Origin: Nocardia harenae NBRC 108248
GTDB lineage: Bacteria > Actinomycetota > Actinomycetes > Mycobacteriales > Mycobacteriaceae
Assembly: GCF_001612885.1 (NCBI RefSeq)
Contig: NZ_BDBH01000012.1
Span: 186,001-250,000, forward strand
Direction of reading: 5' to 3'
Length of the DNA: 64,000 nt
The position numbers and the translations under genes were made by a program. Below the pieces are notes generated by a model that saw only the letters and a list, made by a program, of their open reading frames with translations, did no database searches and was not told the origin of the DNA. Positions 16,305 through 23,831 of the stretch are shown here, piece after piece (position 1 is the stretch's first letter; every line of letters begins with the position of its first letter).

Positions 16305-18424
16305 CGGCCGACGCGCCCGCCCCGCTCAACGCAGGCGAACCCACCGGGCTCGGTGGCTGCGGGGCCTCGGTGACCCTGGTGGAGGGCGGCACCTTCTGCC
16401 TGTCCAACCGGCTCGGCGATATCGCGCCCGGGTTGCCGCACGGCCTGTTCTACCGGGACGCGCGCGTCATCTCCCGCTGGGAGCTGCTGGTGGACGGCAA
16501 GCCCGCGGACTCGCTCTCCGTGCTGAGCCCGGAGGCGTTCGCGGCCAGGTTCGTGCTGCGCCGTCCACCGCAGGCCGGGATCGCCGACAGCACCCTGCTC
16601 GTGGTCAGGGAGCGGCTGGTGGCCGAGGGCCTGCACGAGACCATCACGCTGGAGAACATGGGCCGCGAGCCGACAGCGGTCACGCTGGAGTTGCACGTCG
16701 ACGCGGATTTCGTCGACCTCTTCGCGGTCAAGGAGGGCCGGGCCGGGCACACCAGGGCCGAGGTCACCGCCGCCGACGGCGAGCTGCTGCTGCACGACCG
16801 CTCGGAGCGGATGCGCGGGCTCTCGGTCTCGTCGACGGTGGAGCCGGTGGTGCTGCCGGGCACGCTGGTGTGGCGGGTGGTGGTCCCGGTCGGCGAGCTC
16901 TGGCAGACCGAGATCATCGCCCAGCCCACCGTCGGCAACCAGCGCATCCAGTCGCTGAGCCCGGGCGAGCAGCTCGGCATCAGCGCGCCCGGCCGCAAGA
17001 TCGAGGCGTGGCGGGACAGCGCCACCGACGTGCGCGCCGACGACCCGGTGCTGGCCCAGGTGCTGCGCCGCACCGAGAGCGATCTCGGCGCGCTGCAGAT
17101 CCACGACGAGCACGGCGACGGCCGCCCCTTCGTGGCGGCGGGCGCGCCCTGGTTCATGACGCTCTTCGGCCGGGACAGCCTGCTCACCGCGTGGATGGCG
17201 CTGCCGCTGGAGGTCGATCTCGCGGTCGGCACCCTGGAGCAGCTCGCGGAGCTGCAGGGCCGGCGGGTGGATCCGCTCACCGAGGAGGAGCCGGGGCGGA
17301 TCATGCACGAGATGCGCCGCGGCCCGGCCAGCGGACAGGTGCTCGGCGGCAACATCTACTACGGCACCGCCGACGCCACCCCGCTCTTCGTCATGCTGCT
17401 CAACGAGGCGCACCGCTGGGGCGCCGACCGGGACGCGGTGGAGGCGCTGCTGCCCGCCGCCGACGCCGCGTTGCGCTGGCTGCGCGATTACGGCGACCGG
17501 GACGGCGACGGCTTCGTCGAGTACCGCCGGGCCACCGACCGCGGCCTGATCAACCAGGGCTGGAAGGACAGCTTCGACGGCATCAACGACGCCTCCGGGC
17601 ACCTGCCGGAGGCGCCGCTCGCGCTCTGCGAGGTGCAGGGCTACACCTACGCCGCGGTACTGGCCCGCGCCGAGCTCGCCGCCGCCTTCGACGAGGTGCG
17701 GGTGGCGGCCAAGCTGCGGGACAAGGCGGCCGAGCTGAAGCAGAACTTCGCCGCGAAGTTCTGGCTGCCCGAGCGCGGCTGGTACGCCGTCGCGCTGGAC
17801 CGCGACAAGCGCAGGGTCGATGCGCTGACCAGCAATGTCGCGCACTGCCTGTGGTCGGGGATCGCCACCGACTCGCACGCCGAGCAGATCGTGCGGCGGC
17901 TCTCGGGGCCGGAGATGGACAGCGGCTTCGGGTTGCGCACGCTCGGCTCCCACATGGGCGCCTACAACCCCATGAGCTACCACAACGGCTCGATCTGGCC
18001 GCACGACACCGCGCTCGCGGTGGCCGGGCTGCTGCGCTACCAGCACGTGCCCGGCGCGGTCGAGCTGGCGACCCGGCTGGCGGGCGGGCTGCTGGACGCG
18101 GCGGCCGCCTTCGGCGGGCGGCTGCCCGAGCTGTTCTGCGGCTTCCCGCGCACCCGCTTCGCCGCGCCGGTGCCGTACCCGACCTCCTGCTCGCCGCAGG
18201 CCTGGGCCAGCGCGGCCCCGATGCTGCTGGTGCGCTCCTTCCTCGGACTGGAGCCGAACGTGCCGGAGCGCACGCTCGGCGTGCGGCCGCGGCTGCCCGG
18301 CGGCTGGGGCACGGTGACGCTCTCCGCGCTGCGGCTCGGCGCCGTCACCGTCGACGTGCAGGCCAAGGGCGACGAGGTCACCGAGGTCCGGCTGCCGGAC
18401 GAGTGGAAGCTGATCGCGGAATGA
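16301..18424 (+). CDS. Glycogen-debranching-type enzyme (amylo-alpha-1,6-glucosidase family)
   Basis: This 707-aa protein has the glycogen-debranching N-terminal domain (~20-215; TFCLSNRLGDIAPGLPHGLFYRDARVIS region) and an (alpha/alpha)6-barrel catalytic domain (~250-640; APWFMTLFGRDSLLTAWMAL, NQGWKDSFDG, YNPMSYHNGSIWPHDTAL). This group hydrolyses alpha-1,6 branch points or related glucans and occurs widely in actinobacteria next to GT4 genes. It has no signal peptide, so it acts in the cytosol. Its ATG overlaps the glycosyltransferase stop. Substrate specificity cannot be read from sequence. Confidence 0.87.
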   Translation: MTADAPAPLNAGEPTGLGGCGASVTLVEGGTFCLSNRLGDIAPGLPHGLFYRDARVISRWELLVDGKPADSLSVLSPEAFAARFVLRRPPQAGIADSTLLVVRERLVAEGLHETITLENMGREPTAVTLELHVDADFVDLFAVKEGRAGHTRAEVTAADGELLLHDRSERMRGLSVSSTVEPVVLPGTLVWRVVVPVGELWQTEIIAQPTVGNQRIQSLSPGEQLGISAPGRKIEAWRDSATDVRADDPVLAQVLRRTESDLGALQIHDEHGDGRPFVAAGAPWFMTLFGRDSLLTAWMALPLEVDLAVGTLEQLAELQGRRVDPLTEEEPGRIMHEMRRGPASGQVLGGNIYYGTADATPLFVMLLNEAHRWGADRDAVEALLPAADAALRWLRDYGDRDGDGFVEYRRATDRGLINQGWKDSFDGINDASGHLPEAPLALCEVQGYTYAAVLARAELAAAFDEVRVAAKLRDKAAELKQNFAAKFWLPERGWYAVALDRDKRRVDALTSNVAHCLWSGIATDSHAEQIVRRLSGPEMDSGFGLRTLGSHMGAYNPMSYHNGSIWPHDTALAVAGLLRYQHVPGAVELATRLAGGLLDAAAAFGGRLPELFCGFPRTRFAAPVPYPTSCSPQAWASAAPMLLVRSFLGLEPNVPERTLGVRPRLPGGWGTVTLSALRLGAVTVDVQAKGDEVTEVRLPDEWKLIAE

Positions 18425-18461
18425 CCGACCCCCGATAACCGATCCCCCGAGAGGCGCGACC

Positions 18462-18641
18462 ATGCAGACCTCGCTGGACACCAGGGATCTGTGGAGCTCG
18501 CAGCACAGCGACTGTGCCGCGGCTCCCACCGTCCCGCTCGACCTGGACCGGGCCCGCTTCATCTGCAGCATGCACGCCGGTCACGGCCCGGAGTGCCGCC
18601 AGTACCTGGCGGCCGCCGCGTTCTGCTACGGCGCCGGATAG
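18462..18641 (+). CDS. Small Cys-rich protein of unknown function (59 aa)
   Basis: This 59-aa frame starts MQTSLDTRDLWSSQHSD, with a GAGAGG ribosome binding site 10 nt upstream, 37 nt after the debranching enzyme. It has four cysteines (18, 35, 45, 55) and two histidines (38, 41) in the order C-CSMHAGHGPEC-C, a spacing that could bind a metal or form disulfides. I do not recognise a family. Its last 16 bp overlap the 3' end of kdpC on the other strand. Codon use is like its neighbours. Likely a real gene, co-transcribed with the two genes before it. Confidence 0.6.
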   Translation: MQTSLDTRDLWSSQHSDCAAAPTVPLDLDRARFICSMHAGHGPECRQYLAAAAFCYGAG

Positions 18642-19492
18642 CGCCGGTCCAGCTCGAGATTCAGCTCCAGCACCCGCACCGCGGGCTCGCCGAGGAAACC
18701 GAGCGCGCGGCCGTCGGTGTGCGCCTCGACCAGGGCGCGCACCCGATCCTCTGGCACTCCGCGGGCAGCGGCCACCCGGCGTAGTTGCAGCGCGGCGTAC
18801 TCCGGGGAGATGTGCGGGTCGAGGCCGCTGCCGCTCGCGGTGACCGCGTCGGCGGGCACCGCCGGGCTACCGCTCGCAGAGCCGCGCACCGGGACCAGCC
18901 GGGCCGCCGACCAATCCTCCTGCTCCGCCGCGCACTCCACGGTGACGCCGCGGTAGCCGGCGAGGAAGGGGCGGGCCGGGCAGGGCTGGTTCACGCTCAC
19001 CACCCGCGCCGGGGTGGTGACCGTGCCGTCGGCGGCGCGCGGGCCGAAGACGGCGAGCACCGCCCCGACGCCGTCGGCGGTGCAGAACGGGCGGGAGCCG
19101 TCGACCCCCTCGCGGTCGCCGACCTCCCTGCTGCGCGTGCACACCTGGGTGAGCAGGCTCGGCGCGTCGGCGGTGTCGACGATGTCCTCCGGGCCGCGGT
19201 TGCTCGCGCCGCTGGCGAGCGTGTCGTAGCCGTCGCCCGCCGCGGAGGGGCGGCTCTGGAAGTAGCCGGGCAGCGCGGAACCGTCGGCGGCGGTGAAGGA
19301 CTGGCCGAGCAGCCGGGAGCCGGCCGCGGCGCCGTCGACCGTGATCACCGACCCCGCCGCGCGCTCGCTCAGCCCGGGCAGCTGCCCGACGGCGGTCACC
19401 GCGAGCGGGTAGGCGATCCCGGTGACGACGGTGAGCGCGGCGAGCGCGCGCACCGCGGCCAGGTGCTGCCGGATCCAGGTGGTCGTACGCAT
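18626..19492 (-). CDS. kdpC: KdpC subunit of the potassium-transporting ATPase, with an internal insertion
   Basis: KdpC stabilises the KdpFABC complex, the ATP-driven high-affinity K+ uptake pump of the inner membrane. The protein has the usual N-terminal membrane helix (~15-35), the FQSRPSAAGDGYD motif, and the C-terminal DAVTASGSGLDPHISPEYA and RVLELNLELD blocks. It has 288 aa, against about 190 in E. coli and M. tuberculosis. The extra ~85 residues lie between SGASNRGPED (~95) and DAVTASGSG, face the outside by topology, and contain four cysteines (QVCTR, PFCTA, QPCPAR, VECAAE). The start is 1 nt after the kdpB stop. Confidence 0.93.
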   Translation of the reverse strand: MRTTTWIRQHLAAVRALAALTVVTGIAYPLAVTAVGQLPGLSERAAGSVITVDGAAAGSRLLGQSFTAADGSALPGYFQSRPSAAGDGYDTLASGASNRGPEDIVDTADAPSLLTQVCTRSREVGDREGVDGSRPFCTADGVGAVLAVFGPRAADGTVTTPARVVSVNQPCPARPFLAGYRGVTVECAAEQEDWSAARLVPVRGSASGSPAVPADAVTASGSGLDPHISPEYAALQLRRVAAARGVPEDRVRALVEAHTDGRALGFLGEPAVRVLELNLELDRRYPAP

Positions 19493-19493
19493 G

Positions 19494-21626
19494 TCAGGAC
19501 ATCCCGGGGAGAAGGTGGACGAACAGGTCGATGAGCTTGATGCCGAGGAACGGCACCACGATGCCGCCGAGGCCGTAGATCGCGAGGTTGCGCCCGAGCA
19601 GCCCGGCGGCGTCGCTCGGCCGGTACCGCACCCCGCGCAGCGCCAGCGGGATGAGCGCGACGATCACCACCGCGTTGAAGATCACCGCCGAGAGGATCGC
19701 CGACTGCGGGCTGGCCAGCCGCATGACGTTCAGCGCGGCCAGGCCGGGGAAGAGCGGAACGAAGAGCGCCGGGATGATCGCGAAGTACTTGGCGATGTCG
19801 TTGGCGATGGAGAAGGTGGTGAGCGCGCCGCGGGTGATGAGCAGCTGCTTGCCGATCGCCACGATCTCGATCAGCTTGGTCGGATCGGAGTCGAGGTCGA
19901 CCATGTTGCCCGCCTCCTTGGCCGCCGAGGTGCCGGTGTTCATGGCGACCCCGACATCGGCCTGGGCCAGCGCCGGGGCGTCGTTGGTGCCGTCGCCGGT
20001 CATGGCGACGAGCCGGCCGCCCTCCTGCTCCCTCCGGATGAGCGCGAGCTTGTCCTCCGGGGTGGCCTCGGCGAGGAAGTCGTCCACCCCGGCCTGGTTC
20101 GCGATGGCGGCGGCGGTGGCCGGGTTGTCGCCGGTGATCATGACGGTGCGGATGCCCATCCGGCGCATCTGGTCGAACCGCTCGCGCATGCCGTCCTTCA
20201 CGACGTCGACCAGCGCCAGCACGCCGAGCAGGCGGGCGGTGCCCGCGCGCACCTCGCCGACGACCAGCGGGGTGCCGCCCGCGCCGGAGATCCGCTCCAC
20301 CTGTGCGCCGATCTCGTCCGGCACCGAACCGCCCTCGGCGCGAACCCACGCCACGACCGCGGCCGCCGCGCCCTTGCGCAGCCGGTGGCCGTCGGCGAGG
20401 TCGACGCCGGACATCCTGGTCTGCGCGGTGAACGGCACCCAGGTGGCGCCGGTGAGCTCGCCGGCGCCGCGCGCGCGGCGGCCGTGCGCCTCCTTCGCGT
20501 GCACCACGATCGAGCGGCCCTCCGGGGTCTCGTCGGCGAGGCTGGCGAGCTGCGCGGCGTCGGCCAGCTCGTCCGGCGAGATACCGGGCGCGGGCAGGAA
20601 CTCCGAGGCCTGCCGGTTGCCGAGCGTGATGGTGCCGGTCTTGTCCAGCAGCAGCGTGTTCACATCGCCCGCCGCCTCCACCGCGCGGCCGGACATGGCC
20701 AGCACATTGCGCTGCACCAGCCGGTCCATCCCGGCGATGCCGATGGCCGAGAGCAGCGCGCCGATGGTGGTCGGGATGAGGCAGACCAGCAGCGCTACCA
20801 GCACGATGCCGGAGATGCCTTCGGCGGTGAGCGCGAGGGTGTCGGCCACCCCGGTGTCGTTGCCGCGCGAATAGATCGCCAGGGGCTGCAGGGTGACGAC
20901 CGCGCAGAGGAAGACCACGGTGAGCGCGGCGAGCAGGATGTTCAGCGCGATCTCGTTCGGCGTCCGCTGCCGCTTCGCCCCCTCCACCAGGGCGATCATG
21001 GTGTCGATGAAGCCGGCGCCCGGCTCCTGGGTGATCTCGACGACGATCCGGTCCGAGAGCACCGTGGTACCGCCGGTGACGGCCGAGCGGTCGCCGCCGG
21101 ATTCCCGGATCACCGGCGCGGATTCGCCGGTGATCGCCGACTCGTCGACCGCGGCGATGCCGTCGACCACGTCGCCGTCGGCGGGCACCACCTCGCCCGC
21201 TTCGACCACCACCCGATCGCCGCGGCGCAGCTCGGGGGCGGGCACCCGCTCCTCGGCGCCGCCCGCGGCGAGCCTGCGGGCGACGGTGTCGGTGCGGGCC
21301 CTGCGCAGCGAATCCGCCTGCGCGCGGCCGCGGCCCTCGGCGACCGCTTCGGCCAGATTGGCGAAGAGCACGGTGAGCCAGAGCCAGGCGACCACCGCCG
21401 CGGCGAAGAAGTTCGGGTCGGCCACCGCGAGCACGGTGGACCAGGCCGCGCCGATCTCCACGATGAGCATGACCGGGTTGTGCCAGAGCGTGCGCGGATC
21501 CAGTTTGCGCAGCGCCTGCGGCAGGCAGGTGAGCAGCATGGCCGGGTCGAGCAGCCCGGCGCGCACGGCGCCTGGGCGGCGGGGTGCGGGCGCGGCCGGG
21601 GCGGGGGAGGAGAGCGTGGAGGTCAT
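19494..21626 (-). CDS. kdpB: KdpB, P-type ATPase subunit of the potassium pump
   Basis: This 710-aa protein is the energising subunit of KdpFABC. It has the phosphorylation site DKTGTITLGNR, the TGES-type actuator motif (ITGESAPV), MITGDNPATA and GDGTNDAPALAQADVG, plus the expected membrane helices. The start is ATG 21626, where the sequence begins MTSTLSSPAPAAP; the frame runs further upstream but that part is the shadow of kdpA. The ATG overlaps the kdpA stop by 4 nt and kdpC follows directly, so translation is coupled throughout the operon. Confidence 0.97.
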   Translation of the reverse strand: MTSTLSSPAPAAPAPRRPGAVRAGLLDPAMLLTCLPQALRKLDPRTLWHNPVMLIVEIGAAWSTVLAVADPNFFAAAVVAWLWLTVLFANLAEAVAEGRGRAQADSLRRARTDTVARRLAAGGAEERVPAPELRRGDRVVVEAGEVVPADGDVVDGIAAVDESAITGESAPVIRESGGDRSAVTGGTTVLSDRIVVEITQEPGAGFIDTMIALVEGAKRQRTPNEIALNILLAALTVVFLCAVVTLQPLAIYSRGNDTGVADTLALTAEGISGIVLVALLVCLIPTTIGALLSAIGIAGMDRLVQRNVLAMSGRAVEAAGDVNTLLLDKTGTITLGNRQASEFLPAPGISPDELADAAQLASLADETPEGRSIVVHAKEAHGRRARGAGELTGATWVPFTAQTRMSGVDLADGHRLRKGAAAAVVAWVRAEGGSVPDEIGAQVERISGAGGTPLVVGEVRAGTARLLGVLALVDVVKDGMRERFDQMRRMGIRTVMITGDNPATAAAIANQAGVDDFLAEATPEDKLALIRREQEGGRLVAMTGDGTNDAPALAQADVGVAMNTGTSAAKEAGNMVDLDSDPTKLIEIVAIGKQLLITRGALTTFSIANDIAKYFAIIPALFVPLFPGLAALNVMRLASPQSAILSAVIFNAVVIVALIPLALRGVRYRPSDAAGLLGRNLAIYGLGGIVVPFLGIKLIDLFVHLLPGMS

Positions 21627-23296
21627 GAACCGATTCCTTCGGCGAGCGGGCCGAGCGCGAGGGCGGGCAGGAAGGTGAGCGCGACCAGGACAACGGTCAC
21701 GCCTGTGACCATGCCGACGAACTGCGGACGGTGGGTGGGCAGCGTCCCGGCCGACTCCGGGGTCCGGCCCTGCGCGGCGAGCGACCCGGCCAGCGCCAGG
21801 ACCAGCACGATCGGCAGGAACCGGCCACAGAGCATGGCGAGTCCGAGCGCGGTGTTGAACCACTCGGTATTGCCGGAGAGTCCGCCGAATGCCGAGCCGT
21901 TGTTCGCGGCCGCCGAGGTGAAGGCGTAGAGCACCTCGGAGAGGCCGTGCGGCCCGGACGCGAGCATGCTCGCCCGCTGCCCCGGCATGGCGACGGCGAG
22001 CGCGGTGCCGCTCAGGATCACCAGCGGGGTCACCAGGATGTAGGCGGCGGCCAGCTTGATCTCCCGCGGGGTGATCTTCTTGCCCAGGTACTCCGGGGTG
22101 CGGCCGACCATCAGCCCGGCCACGAAGACGGTGAGCACCGCGAGCACCAGGATTCCGTACAGCCCGGAGCCGACGCCGCCCGGCGCGACCTCGCCGAGCT
22201 GCATGTGGACCATGGTCATCATGCCGCCGAGGCCGGTGTACGAATCGTGCAACGAGTTCACCGCGCCGGTCGAGGTGAGCGTGGTGCTCGCCGCGAAGAC
22301 CGCGGAATCCACGACGCCGAAGCGCTGCTCCACGCCCTCGGTGGCGGCGCCGATCGCGGTCGGCACGGTGCCGTCGGCGCGCAGCTGGAAGAGCACGGTG
22401 AGCGCGATGCCGGTGAGCGCGAGCACGGCCTGCACCGCCAGGATGGCGTACCCCTGCTTCGGGCTGCCGACCATCCGGCCGAAGGTGCGCGGCAGCGAGC
22501 ACGCGATGACGAGCAGCAGGAAGATCTCCACCCAGTTGGTCCAGGCGGACGGGTTCTCGAACGGGTGCGCGGAGTTGGCGTTGTAGAAGCCGCCGCCGTT
22601 GGTGCCGAGCTCCTTGATCGCCTCCTGGCTCGCCACCGGCCCGCCCGGAATCGGTTGCGCCGCACCGGCCACGGTCTGTGCCACCTGGTCGTGCAGCTGG
22701 AGGTTCTGCACCACACCGCCGATCAGCAGCACCACCGCGGCCACGAAGGCCAGCGGCAGCAGGATGCGCACGGTACCGCGCACCAGGTCCACCCAGAAGT
22801 TGCCGAGCTCACCGGTGCGGGTGCGGGCGAAGCCGCGCACCAGCGCCACCGCCACCGCCATCCCGACCGCCGCGGAGACGAAGTTCTGCACCGCGATTCC
22901 GGCCATCTGCACCAGGTGCCCCTGGGTGCTCTCACCCGCGTAGTTCTGCCAGTTGGTGTTGGTCACGAAGCTGACCGCGGTGTTCCAGGCCAGCGCGGGG
23001 GTCAGGTCGGTGCCGGGATCGGCGAGGTGCAGCGGCAGGGCCCGCTGCGCCAGCTGGAGGGCGAAGAGCGCGAGCACGCCGACCGCCGAGAAGGCGAGCA
23101 CGCTGCGGGCGTACACCGGCCAGCTCTGCTCGACCTCGGGGCGTACCCCGATCACCCGGTAGATCAGCCGCTCCGCGCGGGCATGCTTCGTGCCGGTGTA
23201 GACGCGGTACATGTGGTCGCCGAGCGGCACGTGCACCAGCGCGAGCGCCGCCACCAGCGAGCCGACCACCAGCACCGCCCGGAGCGTGTCGTTCAC
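21623..23296 (-). CDS. kdpA: KdpA, potassium-binding and channel subunit
   Basis: This 557-aa membrane protein carries the K+ selectivity filter of KdpFABC; it belongs to the superfamily of K+ transporters with four pseudo-repeats (visible pore-loop segments include NTNWQNYAGE, GTNGGGFYNANSAHPFENP and NNGSAFGGL). It starts with GTG 23296, directly after the kdpF stop, and overlaps kdpB at its end. Length and motifs are normal. Confidence 0.97.
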   Translation of the reverse strand: MNDTLRAVLVVGSLVAALALVHVPLGDHMYRVYTGTKHARAERLIYRVIGVRPEVEQSWPVYARSVLAFSAVGVLALFALQLAQRALPLHLADPGTDLTPALAWNTAVSFVTNTNWQNYAGESTQGHLVQMAGIAVQNFVSAAVGMAVAVALVRGFARTRTGELGNFWVDLVRGTVRILLPLAFVAAVVLLIGGVVQNLQLHDQVAQTVAGAAQPIPGGPVASQEAIKELGTNGGGFYNANSAHPFENPSAWTNWVEIFLLLVIACSLPRTFGRMVGSPKQGYAILAVQAVLALTGIALTVLFQLRADGTVPTAIGAATEGVEQRFGVVDSAVFAASTTLTSTGAVNSLHDSYTGLGGMMTMVHMQLGEVAPGGVGSGLYGILVLAVLTVFVAGLMVGRTPEYLGKKITPREIKLAAAYILVTPLVILSGTALAVAMPGQRASMLASGPHGLSEVLYAFTSAAANNGSAFGGLSGNTEWFNTALGLAMLCGRFLPIVLVLALAGSLAAQGRTPESAGTLPTHRPQFVGMVTGVTVVLVALTFLPALALGPLAEGIGS

Positions 23297-23383
23297 CTAG
23301 AACCTCTCGGGGAAGAGCAGGGCGGCCAGCGCCAGCAGCGCGACCGGCACCGCGAGTGCCAGGCCTGCGATATTCGCGATCAC
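23297..23383 (-). CDS. kdpF: KdpF, 28-aa membrane subunit of the potassium pump
   Basis: The 28-aa peptide MIANIAGLALAVPVALLALA plus LLFPERF is one membrane helix ending in the PERF motif typical of KdpF. KdpF sits at the KdpA/KdpB interface and stabilises the complex. The GTG start overlaps the stop of the small gene upstream (GTGA), and its TAG is followed at once by the kdpA start. Confidence 0.9.
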   Translation of the reverse strand: MIANIAGLALAVPVALLALAALLFPERF

Positions 23384-23463
23384 AGCCGCTCCACCCCGCG
23401 CTGGACCAGGCCCAACAGGGCGAACACGGCCACGGTGAGCACCGTGAACACGACGACGGACAT
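23380..23463 (-). CDS. 27-aa membrane peptide, first gene of the kdp transport operon
   Basis: From ATG 23463, with AGGAGG 8-13 nt upstream, a 27-aa peptide starts MSVVVFTVLTVAVFALLGLV and ends QRGVERL: one hydrophobic helix with a basic tail. It overlaps kdpF by 4 nt (GTGA), so it is translated as part of the operon. Similar unnamed peptides seem to occur before kdpF in other actinobacteria (from memory, not checked). It may be a second small subunit or a regulatory peptide. Confidence 0.7.
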   Translation of the reverse strand: MSVVVFTVLTVAVFALLGLVQRGVERL

Positions 23464-23575
23464 CGGGTCGAACCTCCTCGAGCTGCTCCGCCGTGGAGCA
23501 CGCCCGATCGAGTGAACGACAGCCGCGGCGCGTTTCCGCCGCTCCTTACGGCTTCTTGGCGGGGCGGCCGCGCGC

Positions 23576-23595
23576 CTTGACGGTTTGTTGACACC
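23576..23595 (+). promoter_or_regulatory. Candidate KdpE operator, left site
   Basis: CTTGACGGTTTGTTGACACC contains two TTGAC half sites exactly 11 bp apart, the layout bound by OmpR/PhoB-family response regulators such as KdpE. It matches the site at 23665-23684 in 17 of 20 positions on the opposite strand. TTGACA within it could also serve as a -35 element. Confidence 0.6.
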
Positions 23596-23664
23596 GGGCT
23601 TCCCGCAGGGCGTGAACACCCCTGCGTCGCACCGTGATACGGAAGCGTCAGGAAACGCGGCGCC

Positions 23665-23684
23665 GGCGTCAACGAACCGTAAAG
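23665..23684 (-). promoter_or_regulatory. Candidate KdpE operator, right site
   Basis: Read on the minus strand this is CTTTACGGTTCGTTGACGCC: half sites TTTAC and TTGAC spaced 11 bp. It is an inverted copy (17/20) of the site at 23576-23595. The two sites point towards each other across 69 bp in the gap between the divergent kdp transport and kdpDE operons, so they probably control both. Confidence 0.6.
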
Positions 23685-23738
23685 ATGCCCGCCCCTGGCG
23701 CCGGGCGCGAGCAGAGTGAACGGGAACTCGGAGGAACG

Positions 23739-23831
23739 ATGAAGGTGGTGGTGACCGCGGTGGCCGGTTTCCTGTGCGGCATGGCCGCGACCTACGCGGC
23801 GGCGTGGCGGCGGCACCACCGCGGGCGGTGA
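23739..23831 (+). CDS. 30-aa membrane peptide before kdpD
   Basis: ATG 23739, with GGAGGAA 5-6 nt upstream, begins a 30-aa peptide MKVVVTAVAGFLCGMAATYA followed by AAWRRHHRGR: one membrane helix with a strongly basic tail. Its stop overlaps the kdpD GTG (GTGA), which has no good ribosome binding site of its own, so kdpD translation probably depends on this frame. Function is unknown; a coupling leader or a small partner of the KdpD sensor are both possible. Confidence 0.65.
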   Translation: MKVVVTAVAGFLCGMAATYAAAWRRHHRGR

